A DNA stretch of 48,316 nucleotides, taken from positions 1 to 48,316 of the forward strand of contig WOGZ01000256.1 of assembly GCA_009733775.1 (NCBI GenBank). Direction: 5' to 3'. The position numbers and the translations under genes were made by a program. Shown one piece after another: positions 1 through 9,977 of this stretch. The notes under the pieces were generated by a model. It was not told the DNA's origin and did not search any database. It was given only the letters and a program-made list of their open reading frames with translations. Position 1 is the stretch's first letter. Each line of letters opens with the position of its first letter. Source of the stretch: Alectoria sarmentosa. Taxonomy: Eukaryota; Ascomycota; Lecanoromycetes; Lecanorales; Parmeliaceae.

Positions 1-130
1 TTATTTAATTATAATAATTATTTAATTATAATAATTATTTAATTATAATAATTATAATATAACGATAACGATAACGATAGCGAATAATAAATTCAAGACT
101 ATAAAAGTTATATCGACTTTAAATGATTAA
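1..130. repeat. AT-rich block edge with short tandem repeats
   Basis: Bases 1-51 are three consecutive copies of a 17-bp unit (TTATTTAATTATAATAA). From about 59 to 82 there are roughly four copies of a 6-bp unit (ATAACG, the last one ATAGCG). The stretch is nearly pure A/T and stops abruptly near base 180, where normal GC content starts. It looks like the margin of an AT-rich block similar to those at 41.8-44.7 kb and 47.6-48.3 kb. No coding signal was seen. Confidence 0.7.
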
Positions 131-907
131 TGAATTATATACGATTTCAAATCTATACGATTTTACATTTATGCAATGCGATATTCATTTTGCTTGCCAC
201 AGACGATCGTTACGACGAAAATTTGATGGGGCGGCTGTCAAACGAGAGCTCCCGCCAAGGGTTTCGCAAACAGGAGTATGTAAACCCTGCAATTTATACT
301 GCGTACAACGAAAGCTTTGTCAATCGCTGAGATGACTGATAAAGTGCGACCTGTTAGTTAAACTTTCAAGGGTGTAAAGGCTTTTCTGCTACCCGCAAGG
401 GAGGTAAGGTAGGTGACCGTGTCCTTAGGGCCCACACATGCTCCCGAGATGCAGCGTTCTCTTTTTTTCGACTTACGATAAGTGACGGGAAGCTGGAACG
501 ACTTCACGCCTAAGAAGCGGGACGTGAGGAACGTCATTGAAGCGCAGATTCCATGGCATTTGACGTACAAGAAGATTCAGGAGCTGGTCCCTTTAATGAT
601 AACTGTGCTCATACCAAAAACTGTGTCCATGGTCCAAGACCGCTAGAAATTAAAGGTCAAAAACGTGTACGCCAATGAAAAAATTAGGATCCAAATTTAG
701 TCGTATATCCAAAATCAAAGCTCTTTTTCGTCACGCCCGCTAAACGAAGGGTACAATTTCTCCATGTCTCCATAATTCCCAAGTAAAGCAACAAACGTAA
801 AGCACCAAACTATGTATAAGCGTAGGCCATGGTTGCAAGCTATCCGCAGAGTATGTTCGAAGAAGAGATGAAGAGGAGGAAGACAGCTACGAACCGGCTC
901 AAGCCCT
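131..907. other. No confident gene; one short coding-like fragment inside
   Basis: I see no gene with start, splice sites and stop here. One plus-strand reading, 482-646, reads like a protein for about 54 residues (key stretch NDFTPKKRDVRNVIEAQIPW, then HLTYKKIQELVP) and ends in TAG. A stop lies directly upstream of it, so it would be an isolated exon or a relic. I do not recognise its family. The rest is non-coding sequence downstream of the DUF6594 gene that starts at 908 on the minus strand. Confidence 0.3.
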
Positions 908-2572
908 TTAATTGTCCGTGGTCACCAAGACGTTTGAAGTATTGCCTAGGAATACCACCAGTACGGCAGAGTATGCGGCCGTTGCAGTGAAAACTTCTTG
1001 TTTCTTCGCTTGCGTAAAGATTGAGCAAGCGGCGGAGAAGAGCAGCGTGAAGATGAAGATTGTAAGGATCTGATAATTGCCCTTCCGCTCGACTTCTGAC
1101 TTGTTGGTGGGTTGCAGTTTGAAAAGCACAAATACGGGGACGAGTAATAAAACCGCTGCTAGTATCGTGACGACAGCGCGCAGGACGTTGTCGAGGCGGT
1201 CGAGGGAGACCAAGTGCAGTGCTTCGTCTCCAGTCTTGATTTTCTGCTCGTGAGTGCGGAAGAGCGTCTGTTCACGAGCGTCAGAGAAAGCACTCCAGAC
1301 GATGTCTACAGAGATATCAGGCACGCTTGAGACTGGACCTAGAATGGTCACAGGTAGATACAGGAAACGTGGCCGCCCCATACTGGAGTAAATGCCGAAC
1401 AGGAACGTAATGCAAATGACATATTGAGCACTCACTCTGGTAGCGGTCCTTGAGATGGTGTTAAATGTGTTCTCGAGAAAAGTATTCAGCCACCCGCGAT
1501 TGGCAGCACAGCCTAGAGCAGCTAGGTCTGTCCCTTCACGAATCCAGTCAGCTTCGTCGCAGACCAGGCTTTCGGTGTTGTGAATCAAATTATGCACGTT
1601 TCGCTGAGATCTCAGGGAAGGTCGTTTAATAGCTTGAATCTTCTGCGTTCGTAATAGCGCTTCATCTGCTATTGTATTAGTATACGAGCCCAGACTGAAA
1701 AAAAGGCCCTAAGCGTGCCATATTCTTTAAGCTTGCTGTGCAAGTTGGCTATAATTTCCTTGCGTCTTGAGTCTGGGCGTTCGTAGTCCAGCCGGCGCGA
1801 GACTAGCCGCTTCGGATCACCGTCGCTAAAATCCCATTTATCGAAATCCACCAGTTCATCCTGGATAGCAGCAAGCTCATCCTGGAGGTGCAGTAGAGCG
1901 TAATTGCGAAGCCATCCAAATTTTCTGTATCTGAATTACGATTTCGCCGTCAGTGTTGGATATTTGCGGTGGATTATCAAGCCTCAGAACATGTTTCGAG
2001 AGTCAATACTCCTGAGGCATGTTCCAAGACGCAAGATTTGCTCTCACAGTCCAAAAGATGGAATGTTAACCCCGAGAGTACGTACATTGAAAAGTCCGGG
2101 TCCAAATTCTCGATAGCAGCGACTTTTCCGTAGCCTGAACAATATTCGTTGACTGCAATGAAAACGTAAGCTTAGCGAACAACCAAAGGAGGAGAAGACT
2201 TACGTGAATGGATGATCTGATCTACCTCGCCCTTGACATGCCCTGGTAGATACCTCTTCGACAGATGGAGCTTGTCTATGATGCGGCCGATCCGGGTTTT
2301 CCTTCTTGCTGACCATTTTGTCAACTCCTTGACATGGTCTCAACCGTATTGCGGTACATACCGGGGCTACCATCTTCGCTCTCCAGGGAGGACTGGGAAT
2401 CGAACGCGGATGGTACGCTCAAGTCGCTGCGAATTGGAGATTTTATCGTTGCGTCCCGGCTGTGTGACGGCTCATGGTTGACCTGGTAACGGCTTGCTTC
2501 TGCTGAATTTTTTGACAAGGATTGTGAATCGCCATGGTCCACAGTACCATTTTCTTGCTGTGGCTCGGGCAT
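908..2572 (-). CDS. DUF6594 membrane protein, six exons, intact
   Basis: The protein is predicted at 395 aa from exons 2572-2362, 2308-2204, 2152-2086, 1930-1719, 1668-1436 and 1267-908. All phases join. Residues 1 to about 105 are polar and disordered. The DUF6594 core follows: a GYGKVAA segment, SIYRKFGWLRNYALLHLQDE, KLKEY, ALLRTQKIQAIKRPS and DEADWIREGTDLAALG. Three hydrophobic segments lie at about 305-327, 342-360 and 367-385. This order matches the fungal DUF6594 family, whose function is unknown; a membrane location is inferred from the C-terminal helices. Introns 1, 2, 3 and 5 are GT-AG (53, 51, 155 and 168 bp), several with CTGAC branch points. Intron 4 (1669-1718) needs a GC donor. 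Without intron 3 an in-frame TAA (1936-1938) would end the protein. The window holds two further copies, one of them decayed. Confidence 0.8.
1669..1718 (-). other. Probable GC-AG intron in the DUF6594 gene
   Basis: This is a 50-bp intron with a GCACGC donor, a TACTAAT branch-point motif ten bases before its TAG acceptor, and a T7 tract. Removing it joins KEY directly to ADEALLRTQKIQ, as in the rest of the family, with the phase preserved. Unspliced, the reading frame hits a stop just after it. A GC donor is the only donor-like site that keeps the conserved KLKEY segment. The other explanation is a one-base change in the T7 run. Confidence 0.6.
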
Positions 2573-3696
2573 AGATCATGAGTCTTAATTTCGTAGTTCC
2601 CGCGCACTCCGCGCAATATCCAAATGTCTGTGTTGGTCGCAGATTGCCTCAGATAATAATATCTTTGGGCTGACGGGCTAGATCACGAAGAATTGAGGCT
2701 CAAAAGAGTGTGGCACACTTGCAGGGTGGGGATTGCATTCCATTATGGGATGATTCGTCACACCGGTGATAAGGAACCTGGAAAATGTGGCCCCGGAAGG
2801 ATACTGGACATTCCCCGGGAGAACAATCAAAGCGACAGCAGCTAAAAGAGCCAGTAATTGCGACTCATTACGATTAATATTCCCTCTGCAAACTGGGCGG
2901 CAGTAAAGCCTAGTGCTACAACCACATATCTTCGAATTATCTTCACAATCACATATTTTCAATTTAGCGTCTTGTATATATACGGTTTCGTTTTGTATCC
3001 CTGATTTCGCGTATTTTCGCTTACAAAGCCACATTGCAGTCTGAATATATGTCAAACCAATTTTTCGAGATTGAATTCAGCCAAATTGGGCGTTAAGCAT
3101 GCAAGAATCTTGACATTTGTGGGTGAAAAATTTATATATTGCAAGATTGCAGGGTTACGGAACGGAATCGTACAAATATCTTACATTATTTTGAAATTCT
3201 ACTAGTGCTGACCTTAGGCCACATGTCTTTTGCCAAGAGGAGGGGTAATTTTGTAGACGATACGTGGACATATTTTGAAATATGTGGTTGCAGAATTAGG
3301 CCTAACAAGTACTTGCGATCCTACATATTTGTGTGACAATGGAGAATCGGCGGATGAAAGGTTATAAGGCTGACGAGGCTGCATCAAGTCCTCGGATACC
3401 GATGACTGCAAAACTAGGCTACGCTCAACCTGACCGCTGAAGTTTTCTTGGGCTTTGACTCCGACCAATCAGAAAAAAGGAAAGAAAAACAAAAGAAAAA
3501 ACAGACGATCGCTGATTCACGCTTGTTTTTGCAGGTTTGCTCGATCATGCATCCACTATGATTATTTGCATATGCAACGCTCTAACCGCAAGAAACGCCT
3601 GGTTGCCTCGTTTTCTCTCATCATTATTTCTGAAAACAAGACTAGGAAAAATCGTTTACATCATTCGCTATACTGGCCGAATTAATCCCTCAAACA
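2573..3696. other. Intergenic; no supported gene
   Basis: This stretch is the 5' flank of the DUF6594 gene and the 3' flank of the small gene at 3697-4270. A 125-codon minus-strand open frame (2678-3055) has a hydrophobic stretch, ALLAAVALIVLP, but no recognisable domain, splice context or start support, so I do not call it. Nothing else stands out. Confidence 0.4.
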
Positions 3697-4270
3697 TCAA
3701 GGCTGGACATGCCATTCGTGCAAACGATGTTCCTCGACGTCACGCACATTCTTTCCATGTGGAAACGGCGCGTCCTTCAATCTGTAAATCCGTTTCTTCT
3801 TCGACTTATCCCACCAGACGCAGCAGATCCAATACCGTTTACGCGTGACACGGCCGCTGCCATCTTTGTCGTTTGAGTCGTAGACTGAACCGCCCTGGTA
3901 ATACTTCTGTGGCGGCTGCGCTAATTAGATTCGCTGCCCACAAGAGCGACTTCCTGTGTGAACTTACACGTGCACTTTGGCTTTTCTGGGTCTCCGCGGC
4001 ACTAATGACGCTCGGAGGCTTGCTGATGGTCTCGTTGCCAGTACTGCGGATACTTGCAGCCTCGTTGGCAGGCACATTTTCGGCACTCTGTCCGTTGTTC
4101 AGCAGGTGACGCGGAGTAGAAGTTTGAGCGACTCGCAGCTGGCTAACGGACCTTCTTGTAAGGACAGCGCAGATTCTTTGTAGAATGATACATATCGTTT
4201 GCATTGACCTGCGATATGATTTCGAGTGGTATATGGGTACACCCAGCACGACTGAAAGGGTTCTTGACAT
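3697..4270 (-). CDS. Hypothetical 170-aa protein, two exons
   Basis: Exon 1 is 4270-3968 and exon 2 is 3906-3697, separated by a 61-bp intron (3907-3967) with a GTAAGT donor, a CTAAT branch-like site and a CACAG acceptor. The phases join at zero. An in-frame TAA lies a few codons upstream of the ATG at 4270, which fixes the start. Exon 1 encodes a polar, Ser/Thr/Asn-rich segment. Exon 2 encodes a well-formed, basic, aromatic module: KYYQGGSVYDSN, then TRKRYWICCVWWDKSKKKR, YRLKDAPFPHG and EEHRLHEWHVQP before the stop. I do not recognise the family. A second frame across exon 1 is cysteine-rich (ECRKCACQRGC) but is broken by a TAG and does not splice in phase to exon 2, so the call could be a partly decayed gene. 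Confidence 0.5.
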
Positions 4271-5472
4271 TGCCTCTCGGAGGGTCTTTAGGCCTTATAG
4301 AAAATTCATAGGCTCGAGTCCCCTTATCTCGCTACCCGCCAGGGTGGTGTAGCCAACCACATCTTCTCTGAATTGAGCCGCATTTTCACTGCCACACCAC
4401 CTGTGCGCAGAAGAGCCCAAGTGATCCTGCCACGTCACATTGTTTCTTTGAAAAGGCTGAGGATGGTTCTGAATATGTTTCAAAGGCAATTTGAGAAGCA
4501 GAAACTGAAGCATCCAGGATCTCATGCATTGCGTGCATCAAGTCATGAGGCGGTGAGTATCGGCTACCCACGCCCCTCTGCACGTAGCTTGATACCTAAC
4601 GTCACCCTCTGCATGGCAAACACGTGCATTATAAACTTGCAGCAGTCTCGATTCCCAGCACGCTCCAACAAGAAGTCGAGGAGTGGTTGAAAAATGATAG
4701 GAGGGTACAAGGCTCGATCGGGTATAGGGCCTTATGAAGCTGCTCAGCAATCCATGTAATGACCACCAGAAGCAGCCCAATGTCAACGTGAGAACTTAAA
4801 AGTCCAGAAAATGGGGCGCTGCTTTTCTTCATCTTCTTATCCAGGCCCGAGACAAAGGGAGACGAACACTGCCCGGACACGTGTTTGACAGCCAGCCTTC
4901 TCAGCCTGATTAGGCTCGCAGCAATTCCTGTGCCGTCAGTTTTATTTGCATCGCCCCTAAAGTAATATGTCTCTGGGAATTCTGTATCTCTACGTACTCA
5001 TAACTCATTTGCTTAACGTCATTTATGGAGGCTACAATGCATCCATAGCTCGACTTAGCCCGGGCCTATCGTGCGAGGCTGTGTAAATACAACCATATGC
5101 ATGACATAACTCTGTCACGGTGACCCAGCAGCAGTCAAGACTTGTAGCAAATGCTCGCCATCTTGTTCCCAATGCGTACCAATGCGCTGTCGCTTATAGC
5201 ACTGTCCCAATCTCGAGTCTATTTCTGTACCAAGCCATTCTTATGAGATAGAAGTCTCTCTGCATTGTTCTCCGAACATTTAAAGCTTGTATTCAAACGA
5301 CGGTGCCTTACCATCTAATTCTATCCGACGACCAACAAATCAAAACATAGAAACGCGTTTAGCAACCATAGACCACTTTATTGATATGAAGGGAAAGATT
5401 GAGCCAGCATATAGATGTATCAGACCAGAGTTGGATACTTGCACACACGTATTGGTGACGAGAGCAACCTTA
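4271..5472. other. Intergenic; weak coding-like minus-strand pieces only
   Basis: Minus-strand open frames at 4880-4629 and 4583-4386 read somewhat like protein (for example LLLVVITWIAEQLHKALYP and MHAMHEILDASVSASQIAFE). They are short and in different frames, and no clean intron joining them was found. They could be remnants of a helical regulatory protein, but I cannot support a call. The remainder is featureless. Confidence 0.3.
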
Positions 5473-6503
5473 TCATGAACTACAGGGCATGGTTCTCTCA
5501 TTCAAGTTGTATCCGAAGAATACTACTGGTATTACCCTATAAGCTGCGGTAGTAGTGAACATCTCTTGCCTTCTGTAGTAAGAAGCGATCATCAAGTCAG
5601 AAGGCGAGGGCGAAGAGAAATGTCATCGAGATCTGAGGTCGGCTTCCGCTTTGGGCTTTTCCTCGGCCCTCTGTCTGGAGCTGGAAGAGTATCGCGACGG
5701 GAAAGCGGAGTAGGGAGGCATTAAGGATCGTCAGAATGGCACGAGGAAGATGTCAAGTCGCTTAGGAGACACGAGGTCCACAATCGTAGAATCGGTTGCG
5801 GCTTTTTCTTCTCGAGTGCGTAGAGTTCCCTAAAATATGTTGTTGGCTTCAGAGGTAGTTTGGCACAAATATCCTAATGATGCTTGAGAACAGGGATCAT
5901 AACTCAAAGCTGAGTCAGGTCCGGCAATATTACGATTTATATGAATAGGGAGGAGGTCTTTGACGTAGCAAGATCAAAATTTTTATTTGCGGGTGAAGTT
6001 GCGGTACTTACCAGCAAGTTCTTCCGTGAAATATTGTTTAACATCCTGTCGAAGAACGATGAACGATCCATTCTCGGTTTCGGAGGATAAGGCTGCCAGC
6101 TCACCGTACTGACTTATCCTCTTGTGCTCTGCCCAAGCAACGTTTTGGGTTCCCTGTTCGTACAACGCGTTCTGATGAGTTGTCGTTGGTTTCTGATTGC
6201 CTAGACTTGCTGTGTGCGGAACATGAAGTCGTCTGTAGGAGATCAGTACAAAATGAACTTTTTCTGCAGGGTGGGTAAAGTCACTATACTCTCTGAGCTT
6301 GTACTTGATCTTTTCCTACAGTGTCCGGCGGTCCGAATCAAAAGGTTCCCTGCGGTTAGATTCCCGGTTACCCTTTGAGAACTGCTATCTATCAAGCATC
6401 TCGAGAGCGCTCTCTAAAGATATAGCAATAGACGTTTGTGAAGCCATCCAAATTTGTGGCATGTCAAAAGGTTAGGATCGAAGTCCTCAAACGCGGCAGG
6501 CAT
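5473..6503 (-). pseudogene. Decayed DUF6594 gene with RIP-type stops
   Basis: Pieces of the whole DUF6594 family occur in order on the minus strand but in changing frames. They are FDPNLL and KFGWLHKRLLLYL ending in TAG (6414-6416), RTL then TAG (6316-6318) then EKIKYKLREY, a GTGACT...CTACAG intron, NDFMFRTQQV then TAG (6201-6203), KPTTTHQNALYEQGTQNVAW, GELAALSSETENGSF, a frame change into FDRMLNNISRK, SPKRLDI, a frame change into RAILTILNASLLRFPVAILF, and RQEMFTTTAAY with its stop at about 5473. At the first TAG the intact copy at 908-2572 has CAG, and at the third it has CAA (Gln). All three stops can come from CAG by C-to-T change in a CpA context, which is the classic RIP pattern. No functional product is expected. 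Confidence 0.75.
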
Positions 6504-7305
6504 CACAAGCTAGGCTTGTATTGAAGGTGAGAGTACGGCTCAGATGTCGCATGGATGTTGTGCCAACGCATGTCAGTTCCATTTCGCTGTGAGGCTGCTT
6601 TGTTCTTTTCGCTTTGTGTCACATTTAACCTATTAAGGTGGGCGATCCTGCAAAGTCGGGAATCTGCAGACGCCAATTGGCCATCTCCTTTCCAAACCAG
6701 GTAGTCAGTTATTAGGGTCGGATCATAAGTAACATCGGATATGGTGTCGGAGGTTCGATGCTTCGATGCAGAGAGTAGGTACAGGGTCTTTGCACAGCGG
6801 AACGCCCCCCTGCTAATTTCCATGAACAGCCGAACCAGTCCTGGTCGCTTAGTAACAAGATTTGATCAATGAACATGCTGAACTCCTGCCAAGCCACTGC
6901 TCGGGAGCTAAGGGTGGGCGTTCCGCTGTGCCAAGACACTGTAAGACAGGCGGCGCATTTCAAGCCGCTCCCCACTTAGCTCAAGAAGGATTCTATTTTC
7001 ATGCAAGGAACACACACACCACGGTAGCGAAAATTGCCGTTTTGGGATAGCAGCTCGTTTTCCATTCGCGATACTTTGCGAGTAGGGAGCTACATAAGTA
7101 TGGGTAACCTAACATCGAAGGTCTTTCACATTCGAGACCTTCGGCTCTTACAGAGATACCGAATGTAAGGCTCCTGAAATTACTATATATATATGAGTTG
7201 GCGAATCCGAGAAGAGTAGACGAAGAACCAAATACTATTATTACCCAGTTCCCCCAGCAGAGCCCCGAAGCCCTGAACCAACCCCCCAAAAACCCATCAA
7301 TCACC
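6504..7305. other. Intergenic; nothing called
   Basis: This is the 5' flank of the decayed DUF6594 copy and the upstream region of the frameshifted gene at 7306. It may hold further, unrecognisable N-terminal remains of the pseudogene. I see no complete reading frame, tRNA or repeat. Confidence 0.4.
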
Positions 7306-8087
7306 ATGTATACACCCACCCTCATCCCTCTCACCTCCCTCCTCTACTAACCTCCACACACTCCTCCTACCCCCAATCCAAGCCACCCTCAACTGCAACG
7401 CCACCTTCCCAACAACCACGTCGTCGCAAACCCCGTACCCAACCCGCGCCCAAATCTGCAACACGTTCAGCCATCTAGCCGGCAACCAATGCGAACTACA
7501 CCCTCTTCTTCGAACACGTGCTCGACGACGACGACGTCAACTGGACCATCAAAGCCACGCACGCGCTCGCGGGGCGATACGACAACAACAAGACCGTGCT
7601 CGAAGCGGACTTTGTCCGGATCGACGACACGGGATCGCAGCAAGCGCCGCTCGTCATATCGATCGTGAACGTCATCGGCGGCGGCGGCGAGCAAGAGTGG
7701 TCGGTGGAGGAGTTGCAGGTGCTGGGCGTGTGCAGGAACGGTACGCAAAAGATGCGTCTTCTTTTTTGTCCCATTCGCCGTCACAATCCTTTTTTCAAGA
7801 TTCGCTTTGAGAAAGTATGATTGCTGATTTGCTGTGTCGGCTTGGTTGGTTGCGCAGGGCTCAAGTTCGACAACCGCTACGCCTGGGCCACGCGCCGGAG
7901 CGCAGAGGGCGTGCTCGTGGAAGCTAGAGCGTACCTGGATTCGATGCTGGTGAATACGGCCATCGGTTTGAACGAGGCGGGGCTGTTTGCCTATTCCGAT
8001 TCGAGGGACGAGATTACGCCGTGGGTTACGTTGCCGAGAGCGGATCTTGTGAAAGCGTCTGGGTTGAAGAACGAAACGCGTAAGTGA
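7306..8087 (+). pseudogene. Probable small secreted protein gene with two frameshifts
   Basis: An ATG in good context (CACCATG, 7306) begins a hydrophobic, signal-like stretch that runs into TAA at 7348. One base out of frame, the sequence continues as TLNCNATFPTTTSSQTPYP and ICNTFSHLAGNQC. One more base out of frame near 7493 it goes on as NYTLFFEHVLDDDDVNWTIK and so on to CRNG. A GTACGC...GCGCAG intron (7741-7857) joins in phase to LKFDNRYAWATRRSAEG and the segment ending at 8087. A GTAAGT also lies at the very end, so a further exon is possible. Two single-base shifts in the same direction suggest either decay or sequence errors. The N-terminal hydrophobic stretch, cysteines and N-glycosylation sites fit an extracellular protein. 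No family was recognised. Confidence 0.45.
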
Positions 8088-8852
8088 CCAATTCTTCTGA
8101 TCAGGAAGAGTCCCATAGGTGTGTAAGCCGTTAGAAGAAGTGGCCACCGGAGTCTTTGAACTTCTGTCGCTCTCACGTGGATGTGTGGCATTTATCCGGG
8201 CAAAACTTGTCATTCATAAAAAAAAGTAAAGTGACCGAGAACTCTCTTCACTAATACCGTTTTCGTTAATATTCCGAGCTTTGTGCTACTTTGACTGCCG
8301 CTTTTTCTGAGACTTTACCTGCTCACCTTTCGCATGCATGCCATTATGATATTGAGAAGTAGTAGTCTGAAGTGCTGAAGTTTTCCTATTCTCACGTCAA
8401 TTTGGATCCTGAACCTGGGAAAATTTGTCGCTGCCGCCTTCGAGGGTTCCAGAAAGAGCCCTCAGACAGTCGAACACTTCCGTCGTCGTTGCTGTTCTTT
8501 TCGATACCTTGAGGAATCGTACCTGCACTTCCACTGGCATTCTACCTCGTAGAGTCCTCACCCCTTCCCAGCCGTAAGTCGACACGCACAATCCATCTTT
8601 CATGATTGCTGAATTATGCAACGATTCTCCTTGTCTCCTCGCAACCAGCGCATGTACAAAGAAGCGGGTGAACACAGCGCCCTTTGGCTACCCTTTTCTA
8701 GAGCCTTCTACCTTCCATCAGCTCTAAAGCTTTCTCTGCATGCTCTTTGTTCGCATTCAGCATATATGCGCGTTCTGTCACTGTTCCATTGCTTCCTGAT
8801 CACCACACGTCGACCTTCATCATCACCCATTTCAAGCTTGCTTTGCCATACC
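8088..8852. other. Intergenic; upstream of the 190-aa gene
   Basis: The last 150 bases or so are pyrimidine-rich (repeated TTCC, TCATCA and CACC), as is usual upstream of fungal starts. No gene, RNA or repeat was recognised. Confidence 0.4.
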
Positions 8853-9425
8853 ATGAGCTCTCAGCATACTACCCCAAACGCCCCCCCAATCCACCACCCT
8901 AACGCGAAATCACCTCAGCCCGAAGAGACCCTACGTCCAGGCAGCATCTCGGGCAAGTACAGAAACGAAAACCTCCCAAAGCCGATCTATCTTTATGATG
9001 CCATGTATGTGCTCAGCCGTGAAGGCAATATCTGGCCAGACTGTGAGCAACACAACGGGGCTCTAGGCGTTTACACTTCGCTTGAAAACGCAAAGAGAGC
9101 TGGGGATCGTTGGCTGAGAAAGCCGTCGGGGCTTCACCTGGACCGGTTTGACTCCAGTGAGATACGGATCTCGGAGTGGAAGGTCAGCGACAAGGACCGG
9201 GATTGGGTGAAGCAAAAGGGTGAGATTGGCAAAGGGTTTCTGGAATCTCGGGTGGTGAGGATCAAGAAGTGTAAGGTGCGTACGGATAGTTCTTTGCCGC
9301 AGGAGCCCGAGGATGAAGGTGGAAAGGATGAAGAGAAGAAGGATCATGAGGATGACGAGCAAGATGACGTGAACGAAAATGGAGACAATAGCGCCGTGGA
9401 GGGAATGAAGCGCCTGGCTGTTTGA
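8853..9425 (+). CDS. Hypothetical 190-aa protein with acidic tail
   Basis: This is a single exon. The open frame extends further 5' to 8616, but that part is compositionally like untranslated leader. The ATG at 8853 (ACCATGAGC) begins the plausible protein. Residues 1 to about 35 are Pro/Ser/Thr/His-rich. Residues about 45-150 form the ordered part, with LYDAMYVLSREGNIWPDCE, GALGVYTSLENAKRAG and SEIRISEWKVSD. The last 35 residues are strongly acidic with Lys/Glu/Asp runs. No signal peptide or membrane segment is present. I do not recognise a named domain; similar small conserved proteins exist in filamentous fungi, but that is a recollection and not a search result. Confidence 0.65.
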   Translation: MSSQHTTPNAPPIHHPNAKSPQPEETLRPGSISGKYRNENLPKPIYLYDAMYVLSREGNIWPDCEQHNGALGVYTSLENAKRAGDRWLRKPSGLHLDRFDSSEIRISEWKVSDKDRDWVKQKGEIGKGFLESRVVRIKKCKVRTDSSLPQEPEDEGGKDEEKKDHEDDEQDDVNENGDNSAVEGMKRLAV

Positions 9426-9977
9426 GATAGCTCATGTGTCCGTACTGAGCTAGCGAATGGCCTCAATCCTCGGCTTTTTTGAGTCCTTGAGTGATGGGTA
9501 TTCGCTTTCAGATAGAGAATGCTGAGAGCACTTCTGGATTTTGCGTTTCTTGATCTGTACACACTCCAACAATCTTGCTCGAAGGCCCAATCTCGACGTC
9601 TGTGGGAATTTGAAGCATCAGTCGTAATCTCGAAGACAAAAATGCCAGATATTATCTCACCAATGAGGAGACTTTTCGTCAATGCCTTCCTCTCTACTAC
9701 ATTTGAACCATCTTTTGAGACATGTCTCGTGGCACGCACATGTGGCATCTGACACCTTGCGAAAGGTCAAGAATTTGATCTCAGAAGCTGACTCGGAGAA
9801 GAGATCCCTCACTTGAGAATCACCATGGACATGGTGTCAAGGGTCATAGCAGTAGCGTTCGTTCATAGACAAATAACAATGCCGTCATCATCAATGCAGT
9901 CGCCATGTAACGCTTCGTAATGCAAAATGCCGCTCAAATATTCGTCTTCATAAATCAAGCTCAGAATCCATCCCAGC
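9426..9977. other. Intergenic between two convergent genes
   Basis: This is the shared 3' region of the 190-aa gene (plus) and the NADPH oxidase gene (minus). No further gene, hairpin terminator or repeat was recognised. Confidence 0.4.

Noticed and set aside
1936..1938. In-frame TAA in the first DUF6594 gene as evidence for a pseudogene
   Set aside because: A GTACGT donor at 2085, a CTGAC branch site and a TTCAG acceptor at 1931 remove it in phase and restore DFSIYRKFGWL.
2678..3055. 125-codon minus-strand frame with a hydrophobic stretch
   Set aside because: No recognised motif, start context or splice-supported extension.
4386..4880. Possible helical regulatory protein on the minus strand
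   Set aside because: The pieces are short, lie in different frames, and no phase-correct intron was found to join them.
7467..8213. 248-codon minus-strand frame
   Set aside because: It is antisense to the plus-strand secreted-protein gene; the sequence is Arg/Val/His-rich without a domain, and the plus-strand reading has a splice-supported structure.
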